Shown one piece after another: positions 28,228 through 39,065 of a stretch of 64,000 bases of DNA. The notes under the pieces were generated by a model. That model searched no databases, was not told the DNA's origin, and worked only from the letters and a program-made list of their open reading frames with translations. Each line of letters opens with the position of its first letter. Position 1 is the first letter of the stretch. The stretch is taken from positions 3,527 to 67,526 of the forward strand of contig CAKQQG010000003.1 in NCBI GenBank assembly GCA_934270705.1, given 5' to 3'. The translations under genes and the position numbers were made by a program. The DNA comes from an uncultured Oxalobacter sp. (GTDB lineage Bacteria; Pseudomonadota; Gammaproteobacteria; Burkholderiales; Burkholderiaceae_D).

Positions 28228-30333
28228 ATGACTACGGAAAACAGTAACGAAACCGCTAAGAAAACCTGTCCCATCAACGATATTCTTGAAAACCTGCGGG
28301 CACAACTTCATGCCGAAAATCAGCTGCCTGCAAAAATCCGCCCGGCTGTCGCACGTGTTGCGCGTCTTGTGACCGAAGTCACCCTGGGCAGAGGCAACAT
28401 CACCGGCATCGACGAGCTGTCACGCGCCGTATCGGAATTGGCCGCGCTCGCACCCGAGCTTGCCACCACGATCGCCGACTCGCTGAAAAACAACCGCACG
28501 GAATGGGAAAACCACATCGTCAACAACACCTGCTCTGCGGGTACCTGCTTCCTGCCGCGGTCGGCGCCCTGTCAGGTCGCCTGCCCCGCACACATCGACA
28601 TCCCCAGCATGATGGCGCTTGTCGGTCACGGTGATTTTTCCAAATCGCTCGAGGTTCTGGCCAAGGATACTCCTTTGCCTGATTCATGCGGTCTGGTCTG
28701 TCCTGCGCCATGCGAATATGAATGCGTGCAAAATACCGTCAGCGGAAAACCGGTTTTCATCCGTCCGATGAAACATGTCGCCGCACGCTGTGCGGAAATA
28801 CGGCCAGACCTGAAAAAAGCCGCTCCGACAGGCAAGAAAATCGCCATCGTCGGCTGCGGTCCTGCCGGTCTGACAGCGGCCTACTATCTGGCCCAGAAGG
28901 GACATGACGTCGAAATTTTCGACGAACGCGAGCATCCGGGCGGCGTCATGCGTTACGGCATTCCGAATTACCGCCTGCCCGATTACAAGCTGTATGCGGA
29001 AATCGACGTCATCCGTGCACTGGGCGTCAAGATTCATCTGGGCTACACAGTACGTCAGGCACGCGAATTCCAGGACAAGGGGTACGATGCCACACTGCTC
29101 GCCATCGGCATGCAAAATTCGAAGCGACTCGGTGTACCGGGTGACGATCAGGATTTCGTGATCGGCGGCATGGATTTCCTGTCGGCCGTCCGTTCCGGCA
29201 AGAACCCGCGCGTCGGCCCTCACGTCATCGTCATCGGTGGTGGCAATGCGGCCATCGACGTCGCCATGACGGCTTTCCGTCAGGGAGCCGAAAAAGTCCA
29301 GATGTGGTACCGCCGAAATCGCAAACAGATGCCTGCCAATCCGCATGAAGTGGAACTGGCACTGGCAGAAGGTGTCGAACTGGTCGAATTCTGGGCGCCG
29401 ACCCGTATTTTCCCGGACAAACGGATTGAATTCGAACGTTCCCGCTACGCACCGGATGCCAAGACCACGCCACCGGTCACCGTAACCGCCGACCACATCT
29501 TCGCCGGTATCGGTCAGGAAGCCGACCTTGGCTGGCTCGACGGCACGAAGATCGAAACAAAATGGGGCAACATCGTTTGCGATCCCGTGACACTGCAAAC
29601 CGGAGAACCCGGCATCTTCGCCGGCGGCGATATCGCTCATGGCGCAAGCACGGTGGTCGCCGCAATCGGATCAGGCAAACGCGCTGCGGAATCCATTCAT
29701 TCATGGCTGATGGGCATACCGATGGATTTGAAGTCGCTGGAGCCCCAGCCCCGTGACCAGGTGCCGTTTTTGCCGTCCACACCGCAACAGCGCACTTCCG
29801 CCGAACGCGCCCATATCGAGGAAAACGATCCATCCACCCGCAAGTTCTCCCATGACTTCATGCAGAAGGACTGGGATGAAAAAGTCGCTGCTGTGGAAGC
29901 CGAACGCTGCCTGCGATGCGACGTCTGTATCGGTTGCGGTCTGTGCGAACTGGCCTGCATCGAAGTCGGCGCAGAAGCGCTCAAGATGGTTGAAACCAAG
30001 GGCGGACGCATGGTCTTCAAGGACTTCACCACGCCGGACGAAAAATGTATCGGCTGCGGAGCCTGCACTTCCGTATGCCCGACGGGGGCCATCATCGTGG
30101 AAGACCGTGACGGATACCGCATAACGGAAATCACCGGCACCGTCGTCCGCAAACAACCGCTTCAGGTATGTTCATGCTGTGGAGAAACTTTCTCTGCATC
30201 GACCACGCAATACCTGAAAACACGCGATGAACTGGGCAAGAAAGTGCTGGAAGAAAACCTCTGTCCGTCATGTGCACGGCTCAAATCGGCCAAATCCATG
30301 AAAGACATGCAATGGATGGCACGGTTGTTTTGA
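28228..30333 (+). CDS. GltD/AegA-like FAD oxidoreductase with C-terminal iron-sulfur motifs
   Basis: 701 aa from ATG 28228; an in-frame ATG 45 bp upstream gives an unlikely extension. Residues 1-95 are helical and unassigned. Then comes the GltD-type cysteine region (CSAGTCFLPRSAPCQVACPAHID), the FAD site IAIVGCGPAGLTAAYYLA, the NAD(P) site VIVIGGGNAAIDVA and the FAD motif GIFAGGDIAHGASTV. Two [4Fe-4S] motifs follow (CLRCDVCIGCGLCELAC and CIGCGACTSVCP). The last 50 residues have two CxxC pairs (CSCCGE, CPSCAR), possibly a zinc knuckle. It probably links NAD(P)H with the FdhF ferredoxin, though direction is unknown. SfrB-type NADPH oxidoreductases are a possible alternative relation. Confidence 0.85.
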   Translation: MTTENSNETAKKTCPINDILENLRAQLHAENQLPAKIRPAVARVARLVTEVTLGRGNITGIDELSRAVSELAALAPELATTIADSLKNNRTEWENHIVNNTCSAGTCFLPRSAPCQVACPAHIDIPSMMALVGHGDFSKSLEVLAKDTPLPDSCGLVCPAPCEYECVQNTVSGKPVFIRPMKHVAARCAEIRPDLKKAAPTGKKIAIVGCGPAGLTAAYYLAQKGHDVEIFDEREHPGGVMRYGIPNYRLPDYKLYAEIDVIRALGVKIHLGYTVRQAREFQDKGYDATLLAIGMQNSKRLGVPGDDQDFVIGGMDFLSAVRSGKNPRVGPHVIVIGGGNAAIDVAMTAFRQGAEKVQMWYRRNRKQMPANPHEVELALAEGVELVEFWAPTRIFPDKRIEFERSRYAPDAKTTPPVTVTADHIFAGIGQEADLGWLDGTKIETKWGNIVCDPVTLQTGEPGIFAGGDIAHGASTVVAAIGSGKRAAESIHSWLMGIPMDLKSLEPQPRDQVPFLPSTPQQRTSAERAHIEENDPSTRKFSHDFMQKDWDEKVAAVEAERCLRCDVCIGCGLCELACIEVGAEALKMVETKGGRMVFKDFTTPDEKCIGCGACTSVCPTGAIIVEDRDGYRITEITGTVVRKQPLQVCSCCGETFSASTTQYLKTRDELGKKVLEENLCPSCARLKSAKSMKDMQWMARLF

Positions 30334-30340
30334 TACCGTC

Positions 30341-30360
30341 CCACCTGCACATTCAGGTGG
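30341..30360. terminator. Candidate hairpin between convergent genes
   Basis: CCACCTG / CAGGTGG with a 6-nt loop, overlapping the mobB stop. There is no T run on the plus strand, so termination strength is doubtful. Confidence 0.3.
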
Positions 30361-30907
30361 CAACACGGTTCAGCAACCAGTCGGCCACCTGATTTTCCCT
30401 GTTCAGATCAAGCCACAAAACCGGACGGATCAAATCGTCCGGTTTTGGCGCATCGGATGCCACCACTTCAATACAATCGTTTTCCGGATACATCGGCTTT
30501 TTGCCAAGTGACGGGCGAAAAACCTCGATACGCGGGATCGGCTCATCACGAAATCCTTCGACCAGAACCAGATCGGCAGGCTTCATCCGCAAAACCAGCT
30601 CCCTGAGCGTCGGCTCGCGTTCATCACGCAATTCATGCGCCAGCATATACCGGTACGGGGATGCCAGCATCACTTCCGCTGCGCCTGCGCGTCTGATCCT
30701 CGCGCTGTCCTTTCCGGGCGGCTCCAGCTCGACATCGTGATGACTACTCTTGACGACGTTCACGCGCAAGCCCATCAATGAAAGCAACGGCAGGATTTTT
30801 TCCAGCAATGTGGTTTTTCCGCTGCCCGACCAGCCTGCGAGACCGACCATCGGATAACGTGGCATATACTGTTTCACGCCTTTACCCCTTGTTTGATCCA
30901 TCGACAT
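30353..30907 (-). CDS. mobB: Molybdopterin-guanine dinucleotide biosynthesis protein MobB
   Basis: 184 aa. The P-loop is [16 protein letters not shown], and [19 protein letters not shown] is the MobB signature. MobB is a GTP-binding helper of MobA in forming the MGD cofactor that FdhF needs. The family usually begins near [12 protein letters not shown], so ATG 30865 (170 aa) is an equally good start. It follows the peptide-binding protein by 21 bp and may share its transcript, while its function connects it to the Fdh locus on its other side. Confidence 0.9.
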   Translation of the reverse strand: MSMDQTRGKGVKQYMPRYPMVGLAGWSGSGKTTLLEKILPLLSLMGLRVNVVKSSHHDVELEPPGKDSARIRRAGAAEVMLASPYRYMLAHELRDEREPTLRELVLRMKPADLVLVEGFRDEPIPRIEVFRPSLGKKPMYPENDCIEVVASDAPKPDDLIRPVLWLDLNRENQVADWLLNRVAT

Positions 30908-30928
30908 ATATGAAATACCCGATAATGC

Positions 30929-32734
30929 TTATCGGGCGACATCAAGATACTGCCAGTCCGACTGCATGATCGGATGCTTCTTGAACCCAAGCACACGAGG
31001 ACGAACCAGCCAGTTCCGCGTCCGTGATACATGCACGACCCATGCCGTGTCCGCTTCCATCTGGCGATTCATCCTGACGTAAAGCGCATTGCGTTTTTCA
31101 CCGGGCGGCAATCTGACGGCCTGACGGTACAAGTCGTCGAACACCTTTGAACGATAGCACCCATAGTTGCCACGACCAGCATTCGGGCCATAGAGCAGCT
31201 GCAGGAAATTTTCGCCCTCGGGATAATCGGCATGCCATGCACCGCCCCACATCATGAGACGACAACCGGCAGCGTCTTTCAGATTGTCGGCGAAATTGCC
31301 GACCTCGAACTCTGCACGAATCCCGATTTCATCCAGTCCCCTTTTCCAGATTTCCGACACGACACGCGAACTGGCGCTGGCTTCCGTCCGGATTTTCAAG
31401 ACCAGCGGCGAGCCGTCCGACATCGTCCGGTAACCATCAGCTTGCCGACGGTATCCGAAATAATCCAGCAACCGCGAAGCCAGTTCCGGATCATAGGCAA
31501 TACTGCTTTTGTACGACGGATCATGCCCGGCCACTCCAGGCGGAACGATCATCTCCGCTTTTTTTGCCATCCCGTTGCGCAACAATTCGATTTCTGCCTG
31601 TGTGTTGTACGACATGGCAATCGCTCGTCTCAATGCGATTTTTTCCTTGCTGTATCCCCCCGTGACAGGGTCTTCCATATTGAAAAGCGTATAAGTGATT
31701 TCCGGTTCGACCATCGCATATTGCCGGATACCCTGATCCACGAATTCCTGTTTCAGACGTCCGTTTTCCAGCGCCACCGGCGCGGCCAGTTGCGGCAGTT
31801 TGTCGAAATCGATCTGTCCTTCCATAAAGGAAAGCCAGCGCGACTGTTCCTCCTCGATAATGGAGATTTCCACCCTTCCGATCTGCGGCATCCGTTTGCC
31901 TTTCATTTCACTGACCAGTCGTGCATCCCATGCATCGTCACCCGGCTGGAAATCCCACACGACCCCGCGATAATAAGGATTGGCTTCCAGCACGATTTTG
32001 CTGCGAGGCACATATTCTTTCAACATATACGGCCCTGTACCGACGGGATGAAAAGCGATACGTTCCCCGTAGGCCTCGACAACTTCGCGCGATACGGCAG
32101 CCAATGCGCCATAGGCCAGCACATACAAAAAATTGGCATCCGGCGCATTGAGCCGGATACGCAAGGTATAACGGTCTGTCGCCTGCAATCCTGAAACCTG
32201 CGCATCATAATCGAATCGCCCCGTCCGCACCGCCTTTTCGATCTGCGCATCCAGTCCGGCGATCTTTCCCCGAATAAACCCCGCCGATGGCGAACGGTTG
32301 GCCGGATCGGCCAATCTCTTGATGGCGTAAACATAATCGCTTGCCGTCAGTTCGCGCCGCTTGCCACCGAATACCGGATCGGGCGCGAAATAAATATGCT
32401 TTTTCAACCGGAATACATATGTTTTCCCGTCCGGACTGATTTCCGGCATGGCTTCTGCCGTATTGGGAACCAGCTTCGCAGGTCTTGCCAGATAATCGTA
32501 AGTCAACAACGTTTCGAAAATCGCATCGGCCACCCAGCCCGAATAATAGTTCTGTGTCCTGACCATATCGAATCCGTCATCGGCCGCTTCGAACACACTG
32601 TGAATCACCTTGTCCGGATCGGCGGCATACGAACGACCGGCAACCAGAAAAACACCGGCAAACAACAGCAAAACCGCAGCCAGTTTACCGATGAACGCCG
32701 AGATCGCGCCGTCATTTCTTCGCTCCAATATCAT
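30929..32734 (-). CDS. ABC transporter substrate-binding protein, family 5 (peptide type)
   Basis: 601 aa from ATG 32734, with a signal peptide ending VAGRSYA before ADPDK; the open frame upstream lacks a signal. It is an OppA/DppA-type periplasmic binding protein: TFRLKKHIYFAPDPVF-like N-lobe, FHPVGTGPYMLKEYVP, and ANPYYRG motifs are visible. No permease or ATPase gene is adjacent, so it is an orphan that must work with a transporter coded elsewhere. The ligand is unknown. It is divergent from ribF. Confidence 0.85.
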   Translation of the reverse strand: MILERRNDGAISAFIGKLAAVLLLFAGVFLVAGRSYAADPDKVIHSVFEAADDGFDMVRTQNYYSGWVADAIFETLLTYDYLARPAKLVPNTAEAMPEISPDGKTYVFRLKKHIYFAPDPVFGGKRRELTASDYVYAIKRLADPANRSPSAGFIRGKIAGLDAQIEKAVRTGRFDYDAQVSGLQATDRYTLRIRLNAPDANFLYVLAYGALAAVSREVVEAYGERIAFHPVGTGPYMLKEYVPRSKIVLEANPYYRGVVWDFQPGDDAWDARLVSEMKGKRMPQIGRVEISIIEEEQSRWLSFMEGQIDFDKLPQLAAPVALENGRLKQEFVDQGIRQYAMVEPEITYTLFNMEDPVTGGYSKEKIALRRAIAMSYNTQAEIELLRNGMAKKAEMIVPPGVAGHDPSYKSSIAYDPELASRLLDYFGYRRQADGYRTMSDGSPLVLKIRTEASASSRVVSEIWKRGLDEIGIRAEFEVGNFADNLKDAAGCRLMMWGGAWHADYPEGENFLQLLYGPNAGRGNYGCYRSKVFDDLYRQAVRLPPGEKRNALYVRMNRQMEADTAWVVHVSRTRNWLVRPRVLGFKKHPIMQSDWQYLDVAR

Positions 32735-32796
32735 ATCGTTCTGTTTCCTGCCGACACAAAAAGCCTGCCCTGCACCGGTTGAACTCCGCTGCGGAT

Positions 32797-32827
32797 TTGG
32801 CAATTCATTTATTTTAGGCATTATAAT
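32797..32827 (+). promoter_or_regulatory. Candidate promoter of ribF
   Basis: -35 TTGGCA (32797-32802) and perfect -10 TATAAT (32822-32827), but spacing is 19 bp, longer than ideal. It would start transcription about 25 nt before ribF. Confidence 0.4.
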
Positions 32828-32858
32828 TTCATGTTTACGCTAAACTCCGGAAATAGTG

Positions 32859-33797
32859 ATGCAGGTCTTTCGCGGATTCACGGACAATTTACCACAGGGG
32901 CCACGCGCACTGGCGATCGGCAACTTCGACGGCGTGCATCGTGGACACAAAGCGCTGCTCGCCCGATTGCGTCAGGCTGCCGACAATCTCCGACTGCCCG
33001 CCGCCGTACTGACATTCAACCCGCACCCGAGGCAATATTTCGCGCTGAAAACCGGGAAAATAACCGATGCGCCGGCAACCATTACGCCATTGCGCGAAAA
33101 AATCCATGCGCTATCCCGATGCCATCTCGATGAAGTCATCATCGCACGATTCAACCAGACAATCGCCAACCTGAGCGCCGAAGACTTCATCAAGAAAATC
33201 CTTGTCGATACCCTGCATGTCGAATGGCTGATAGTCGGCGAGGCGTTCCGGTTCGGAAAAGGCCGAACCGGAACAACAAACGATCTCGAAAACGCCGGCC
33301 GCCGATACGGTTTCCATACGGAAATCCTGCCTGCCGTTACCGACATGAACGGTCGTATTTCATCATCCGCGATCCGCAACGCGCTGGAACAAGGTGACTT
33401 CGGAACCGTTGCCACACTGCTGGGACGACCCTATACCATTTCCGGCCATATCGTGCATGGCGACAAAATCGGCCGTGGACTGGGCTTCCCGACAGCCAAT
33501 ATCCCGATCCGTCATTACAACCCGATATTGTCCGGCGTTTTCATCACCCGTGTGCATGGCCTTGCCGATGTACCCTTGCCTTCGGTATCCATGATTGGAA
33601 CCCGTCCGACCATCGAAAGCGACCGCCATATCATGCTGGAAACCCATATTCTGGATTTCCACCGTAATTGTTACAGTTCACTCATTGAAGTCGAATTTTT
33701 GAAAAAATTGCGGGATAATCAAAAATTTCCTGATCTTGGCGCATTGACCGCCGCCATCGGCAACGACGTGGCCGCCGCCAGATCGTATTTTGAATAA
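32859..33797 (+). CDS. ribF: Bifunctional riboflavin kinase / FAD synthetase
   Basis: 312 aa from ATG 32859; a GTG immediately before is also possible. The N-terminal FMN adenylyltransferase domain has IGNFDGVHRGHKALL and the ISSSAIRNAL motif; the C-terminal flavokinase domain has GRGLGFPTANI and GTRPTI. It makes FMN and FAD from riboflavin. ribF-ileS-lspA is a widely conserved order, and the three are probably co-transcribed. Confidence 0.96.
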   Translation: MQVFRGFTDNLPQGPRALAIGNFDGVHRGHKALLARLRQAADNLRLPAAVLTFNPHPRQYFALKTGKITDAPATITPLREKIHALSRCHLDEVIIARFNQTIANLSAEDFIKKILVDTLHVEWLIVGEAFRFGKGRTGTTNDLENAGRRYGFHTEILPAVTDMNGRISSSAIRNALEQGDFGTVATLLGRPYTISGHIVHGDKIGRGLGFPTANIPIRHYNPILSGVFITRVHGLADVPLPSVSMIGTRPTIESDRHIMLETHILDFHRNCYSSLIEVEFLKKLRDNQKFPDLGALTAAIGNDVAAARSYFE

Positions 33798-33885
33798 ACA
33801 CCTGAGCAAAAGTTAACTGAATAACGGGCAGAAACGGTAAAATCTGTCGCCAGGTCCGTTACAACCCCTATCTAGCGTAATAAAC

Positions 33886-36798
33886 ATGTCGAACAAACCA
33901 TCAGATTCGTCCGGTAAAAAACAGCCAAACAAAAACAAACCGGGCAAGGAATATCCGGTCAACATGCCCGATACACCGTTTCCCATGCGAGGCAACCTCG
34001 CCAAACGGGAACCTGAATGGATCAAACAATGGCAGGACAAGAAAATCTATCACCGCATCCGGAAAGCGGCTGCCGGTCGTCCGCAATTCATACTTCATGA
34101 CGGCCCACCCTATGCCAACGGCGATATCCATATCGGTCATGCCGTCAACAAGATTTTAAAAGACATCGTCGTCAAGTCGCGCGGCCTTGCCGGTTTCGAT
34201 GCTCCTTACGTCCCCGGCTGGGACTGCCACGGCATGCCTATCGAAATCCAGATCGAAAAAATGTACGGCAAGAACCTGTCGGCCACCGAAGTACAGGCCA
34301 AGGCACGCGCCTATGCCAGAGAACAGGTCGAACGGCAGAAAAAGGATTTCATCCGTCTGGGTGTGCTCGGCGACTGGGACAACCCGTACCTGACGATGAA
34401 CCACGCCAACGAAGCCAACGAAATCCGCGCGCTGGCACGCCTGCTAGAAAAAGGCTATGTATTCCGCGGACTGAAACCCGTCAACTGGTGCTTTGATTGC
34501 GGTTCCGCTCTGGCGGAAGCCGAAGTGGAATATCAGGACAGACGCGATCCGGAAATCGACGTCGGCTTCCCGTTTGCCGAACCGGAAAAGATTGCCGCCG
34601 CATTTGGAATGGAAAGCCTGCCATTACCGACGGGCTATGCCGTCATCTGGACGACGACACCATGGACCATTCCCGCCAACCAGGCACTGAACGTCCATCC
34701 TGAATTCGATTATGCGCTGGTCGAAACGGAAAAAGGCCTGCTGATCGTCGCGGAAGAACGCGCGAAACTGCCGTCATCCGAAGCAGGTACAACCCTGCTT
34801 CAGAAACGCTACGGCCTGAATGTATGGAAAATACTGGCAACGACCAAAGGCGCAGCGCTGGAAGGCATCCGTTTCAGACATCCGCTGTACGATGCACACG
34901 AAGGTTACCGCCGCCTCTCGCCGATCTACGCCGAAGAATACGTCACGCTGGACACCGGTACCGGTATCGTCCATTCGGCTCCTGCCTATGGGGTGGACGA
35001 CTTCCTGTCCTGCAAGTCACACGGCATGAAAGACGATGAGATCCTCAATCCGGTCATGGGAAATGGTCATTACGCTTCCACGTTGCCGCTTTTTGGAGGC
35101 ATGATGATCTGGGATGCATCGAAACTGATCTGCAACACCATGCAGGAAGCGGGTACGCTTTTCAATCTTGACATGATGACGCACAGTTATATGCACTGCT
35201 GGCGTCACAAAACACCTATTGTGTACCGTGCCACCTCGCAATGGTTCGCCGGTATGGACATCAAACCGAACGATACATCCCTGACCTTGCGCGAAACCGC
35301 GCTCAAGGGCGTCGAACAGACCACTTTCTATCCTGACTGGGGCAAGGCACGTCTGCAAGGCATGATCGCCAACCGTCCTGACTGGACGCTCTCGCGCCAG
35401 CGACAGTGGGGTGTTCCAATGGCCTTTTTCATACACCGTGAAACCGGCGAATTGCATCCGAGAACACTGGAACTGCTCGAGGAAGTCGCAAAACGTGTCG
35501 AAAAAGAAGGTATCGAGGCCTGGCAAACGCTCGATCCGAAAGAATTGCTTGGAGAAGACGCCGCATTGTACGAAAAGAACCGTGACACGCTCGATGTCTG
35601 GTTCGACTCCGGTGCCACCCACCAGACCGTCCTGCGCGGTTCGCATGCGAAAGAACTCCGTTTCCCGGCGGACCTGTATCTGGAAGGTTCGGACCAGCAT
35701 CGGGGCTGGTTCCACTCATCCTTGCTGACCGCATCCATGCTCGACGGCTGTCCTCCCTACAAGATGCTGCTCACACACGGTTTCGTCGTCGATGGCGAAG
35801 GTCGCAAAATGTCGAAATCCATGGGCAACGTCATCTCCCCGCAAAAGGTATTCGATACGCTGGGAGCCGACATTTTGCGCCTGTGGGTCGCTTCGACAGA
35901 CTATTCCGGCGAACTGTCCATCTCGGATGAAATCCTCAAGCGTGTCACCGAATCCTATCGCCGCATCCGCAACACCCTGCGTTTCCTGCTGTCCAATACA
36001 GCCGATTTCGATCCCGTCAAAAACGCCGTTGCCTTTGACGATCTGCTGGAAATCGACCGCTATGCCATTGCGTCCATGAAATCGCTTCAGGATGAAATCA
36101 TGGCCCATTATGACCGTTTCGAATTCCATCCGGTCGTATCCAAGCTGCAAACCTACTGTTCCGAAGAACTGGGGAGCCTGTATCTCGATATCCTCAAGGA
36201 CAGACTCTACACATCGAAGACCGTTTCCCACGCACGCCAGTCGGCACAAACGGCACTGTGGCATATCACCCATGCCCTGTTGCGCCTGATGGCCCCGATT
36301 CTGTCGTTCACATCCGAAGAAGCATGGCAGGCATTCGCTTCGGAAAAAGAATATGCCGACAGTGGTGAAACCCTGTTCACGCTGACGGCTTACGAACTGC
36401 CGGAAATCAGTGACGGTGCGCAACTGCTTGAAAAATACGGCAAGCTCAAGGCCATTCGTGCCGATGTCATGAAACGGCTGGAAGAAGTCCGCATCGCGGG
36501 GCAGATCGGTTCTTCCTTGCAGGCGGAAATCGAAATCCGCGCATCCGGAGACAAGTATCGGCTGCTCAAGAGCCTTGACGAGGATCTGAAATTCCTGATG
36601 ATCACGTCCCGTGCCGAAGTCATCGAAGTCGCGGATAGTGACGCCGAATCGATCACGGTCAAACCGTCTGCATACCGGAAATGCGAACGCTGCTGGCACT
36701 ATCGCAGCGACGTCGGCTCGGATGCAAAACATCCGCAGCTTTGTGCACGTTGCGCCGAAAATCTTTTCGGCAACGGAGAAAAACGCCGGTTCGTCTAG
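33886..36798 (+). CDS. ileS: Isoleucyl-tRNA synthetase
   Basis: 970 aa class I synthetase. The HIGH motif is at 82-85 ([12 protein letters not shown]) and KMSKS appears as [10 protein letters not shown]. The editing CP1 domain contains [14 protein letters not shown] and a conserved [14 protein letters not shown]-terminal zinc site is formed by CERCWHY and CARCAENL. Length fits the bacterial type of the enzyme. It lies between ribF and lspA. Confidence 0.98.
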   Translation: MSNKPSDSSGKKQPNKNKPGKEYPVNMPDTPFPMRGNLAKREPEWIKQWQDKKIYHRIRKAAAGRPQFILHDGPPYANGDIHIGHAVNKILKDIVVKSRGLAGFDAPYVPGWDCHGMPIEIQIEKMYGKNLSATEVQAKARAYAREQVERQKKDFIRLGVLGDWDNPYLTMNHANEANEIRALARLLEKGYVFRGLKPVNWCFDCGSALAEAEVEYQDRRDPEIDVGFPFAEPEKIAAAFGMESLPLPTGYAVIWTTTPWTIPANQALNVHPEFDYALVETEKGLLIVAEERAKLPSSEAGTTLLQKRYGLNVWKILATTKGAALEGIRFRHPLYDAHEGYRRLSPIYAEEYVTLDTGTGIVHSAPAYGVDDFLSCKSHGMKDDEILNPVMGNGHYASTLPLFGGMMIWDASKLICNTMQEAGTLFNLDMMTHSYMHCWRHKTPIVYRATSQWFAGMDIKPNDTSLTLRETALKGVEQTTFYPDWGKARLQGMIANRPDWTLSRQRQWGVPMAFFIHRETGELHPRTLELLEEVAKRVEKEGIEAWQTLDPKELLGEDAALYEKNRDTLDVWFDSGATHQTVLRGSHAKELRFPADLYLEGSDQHRGWFHSSLLTASMLDGCPPYKMLLTHGFVVDGEGRKMSKSMGNVISPQKVFDTLGADILRLWVASTDYSGELSISDEILKRVTESYRRIRNTLRFLLSNTADFDPVKNAVAFDDLLEIDRYAIASMKSLQDEIMAHYDRFEFHPVVSKLQTYCSEELGSLYLDILKDRLYTSKTVSHARQSAQTALWHITHALLRLMAPILSFTSEEAWQAFASEKEYADSGETLFTLTAYELPEISDGAQLLEKYGKLKAIRADVMKRLEEVRIAGQIGSSLQAEIEIRASGDKYRLLKSLDEDLKFLMITSRAEVIEVADSDAESITVKPSAYRKCERCWHYRSDVGSDAKHPQLCARCAENLFGNGEKRRFV

Positions 36799-36857
36799 GC
36801 CGTCTATCCATCCGTCGCCACCGGAACACCCTTCCGGTGGCTCCTGCAAACCCGATT

Positions 36858-37358
36858 ATGGCAACCAGAAACATCTATTACAAAAGCGGAACCGGTATGT
36901 TGCACTGGCTGGGACTCGCCATTGCGATCGTCCTGTTCGATCAGATCAGCAAAGTCTGGATTTCACACATTCTCCATTATGGTCAGGCCATCAGGGTCAC
37001 CTCGTTTTTCAACCTGATTCTGGTCTATAACGAAGGAGCGGCTTTCAGTTTCCTAGCATCCCAGTCTGGATGGCAGCGATATTTCTTTACCGCCATCAGC
37101 ATTCTGGCTATCGTCGTCATCGTGTACCTGCTGAAAAAACATGCACACCAGCGGCTCTTTTGTCTGTCACTGGCCCTGATTCTGGGAGGAGCCATCGGCA
37201 ATCTGATCGATCGCTCACTGTACGGCCACGTTATCGACTTTCTGGACGTACATGCCATGGGATGGCACTGGCCGACATTCAATATCGCCGACTGCGGTAT
37301 TACAATCGGAGCCGTCCTGTTTATTATCGACGAACTCAAGCGCGTCAGAAAAAGCTGA
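36858..37358 (+). CDS. lspA: Lipoprotein signal peptidase II
   Basis: 166 aa from ATG 36858 ([11 protein letters not shown]); the longer open frame overlaps ileS. Four membrane segments are visible. The catalytic aspartates lie in [14 protein letters not shown] and [11 protein letters not shown]. It cleaves signal peptides of lipid-modified prolipoproteins, for instance the M48-like lipoprotein two kilobases downstream. It sits directly after ileS, as in most proteobacteria. Confidence 0.96.
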   Translation: MATRNIYYKSGTGMLHWLGLAIAIVLFDQISKVWISHILHYGQAIRVTSFFNLILVYNEGAAFSFLASQSGWQRYFFTAISILAIVVIVYLLKKHAHQRLFCLSLALILGGAIGNLIDRSLYGHVIDFLDVHAMGWHWPTFNIADCGITIGAVLFIIDELKRVRKS

Positions 37359-37398
37359 TTCCTGACGCGCCCAATCATCCACGATACGGAGAGAACAT

Positions 37399-38589
37399 AT
37401 GGATTTGTCCGGCAAAAGGATTTTACTGGGATTGACCGGCGGCATTGCATGTTACAAATCGGCGGAATTCGCGCGCGCCATGATCCGCGAAGGTGCATCC
37501 GTACAGGTCGCCATGACCGCCAATGCCATGAAGTTCATCACCCCGGTCACCATGCAGGCACTGACCGGACATACCGTCTTTACCGACTCATGGGATGACA
37601 GGTTGGAAAACAACATGCCGCATATCGACCTGACACGTCAAGCCGATCTTGTCGTCATTGCCCCCTGTTCCGCCAACTTCATGAGCAAACTGGCCAATGG
37701 CCTGTGCGACGACCTGCTTTCCACCTTGTGTCTGGCCAGACCATCGGAAATCCCGTTTATGATCGCACCGGCCATGAACGCGGAAATGTGGAAAAAACCG
37801 GCAACCCGACGCAATGTCAATCGTCTCAAGGCCGACGGTGTACTGATAGCCGGACCGGCTTCAGGTTATCAGGCCTGTGGCGAAATCGGGGATGGGCGCA
37901 TGTTGGAACCGACACAACTGCTTGAAGAAGTAATCGCCGCACTGCAACCGAAAAGTCTGGCTGGACGGAACGTACTGGTCACTGCCGGACCGACATTCGA
38001 ACCGATCGACCCTGTCCGCGGCATTACAAACCGTTCTTCCGGAAAAATGGGCTATGCCATTGCACGTGCCGCACGTGAAGCCGGTGCCACCGTCACCCTG
38101 ATATCGGGCCCCACAGCGCTGGATACACCCTATGGCGTCACCCGCATCGATGTCATGACAGCCATCGAGATGCGGGATACCGTCATGTCGCATATCAGCA
38201 AACAGGATATTTTCATTTCCGTGGCAGCCGTCGCCGACTGGCGCATTGCCAATGCCAGCGAACAGAAAATCAAGAAAAACGGCAACGGTAAAACCCCAGT
38301 ACTGGAATTTGTGGAAAATCCGGATATCCTCGCCTCGATCGCCGCACTTCCCGATCCTCCCTATTGCGTCGGTTTCGCAGCCGAGTCAGAAAAACTGAGC
38401 GAATATGCGGAAGCCAAACGCCGGAAAAAAGGCATCCCGCTTCTGGTCGGCAATATCGGGCATGAAACCTTCGGAAAAGACGAAAACACACTGATTCTGT
38501 TCGACGAAAGCGGATCTCTTGAACTGCCCCACGGCAACAAACAGACGCTGGCCCGCCAATTGATCGAGCAAATCGCAAAACGCCTCTGA
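37399..38589 (+). CDS. coaBC: Phosphopantothenoylcysteine decarboxylase / phosphopantothenate-cysteine ligase
   Basis: 396 aa. The N-terminal flavoprotein half (CoaC) shows LLGLTGGIACYKSAEF, the PAMNAEMW substrate motif and the ACGEIGDGRML redox cysteine loop. The C-terminal half (CoaB) has VLVTAGPTFEPIDPVRGITNRSSGKMGYA-like sequence, the AVADWR motif and a KIKKN loop. It performs two steps of coenzyme A synthesis. It is followed by dut after 9 bp, the classic dfp-dut pair. Confidence 0.97.
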   Translation: MDLSGKRILLGLTGGIACYKSAEFARAMIREGASVQVAMTANAMKFITPVTMQALTGHTVFTDSWDDRLENNMPHIDLTRQADLVVIAPCSANFMSKLANGLCDDLLSTLCLARPSEIPFMIAPAMNAEMWKKPATRRNVNRLKADGVLIAGPASGYQACGEIGDGRMLEPTQLLEEVIAALQPKSLAGRNVLVTAGPTFEPIDPVRGITNRSSGKMGYAIARAAREAGATVTLISGPTALDTPYGVTRIDVMTAIEMRDTVMSHISKQDIFISVAAVADWRIANASEQKIKKNGNGKTPVLEFVENPDILASIAALPDPPYCVGFAAESEKLSEYAEAKRRKKGIPLLVGNIGHETFGKDENTLILFDESGSLELPHGNKQTLARQLIEQIAKRL

Positions 38590-38598
38590 CATACCGCC

Positions 38599-39048
38599 AT
38601 GAAAACGATCGACATCAAAATACTGGACGCCCGTATGAGAGAATATCTCCCTTCATACGCCACTCCGGGAAGCGCTGGTCTGGATTTGCGGGCCTGCATC
38701 CCGGCCCCCCTTGTCATCGAACCGGGAGAAACCCGTCTGGTTCCGACAGGTCTGGCCATCCATATCGCCGATCCGGGATATGCCGCTCTCATCCTGCCGC
38801 GCAGCGGTCTGGGACACAAACATGGCATCGTACTGGGCAACCTGGTCGGCCTGATCGATTCGGATTATCAGGGCCAACTGATGGTCTCCACATGGAACCG
38901 CGGCAATACTGCCTTCACACTGAATCCGCTGGAAAGGCTGGCGCAACTGGTCATCGTCCCGATACTTCAGGTCGGCTTCAACATCGTCGATGAATTCGGT
39001 GAAAGCACACGGGGAACCGGCGGTTTCGGCAGTACGGGCACCCTCTGA
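38599..39048 (+). CDS. dut: dUTP diphosphatase
   Basis: 149 aa trimeric dUTPase. Motifs 1-5 are present: [43 protein letters not shown] and the C-terminal [10 protein letters not shown] that closes over the active site. It removes dUTP and supplies dUMP. It lies directly after coaBC. Confidence 0.98.
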   Translation: MKTIDIKILDARMREYLPSYATPGSAGLDLRACIPAPLVIEPGETRLVPTGLAIHIADPGYAALILPRSGLGHKHGIVLGNLVGLIDSDYQGQLMVSTWNRGNTAFTLNPLERLAQLVIVPILQVGFNIVDEFGESTRGTGGFGSTGTL

Positions 39049-39065
39049 AGGAAAGTGAACACACC

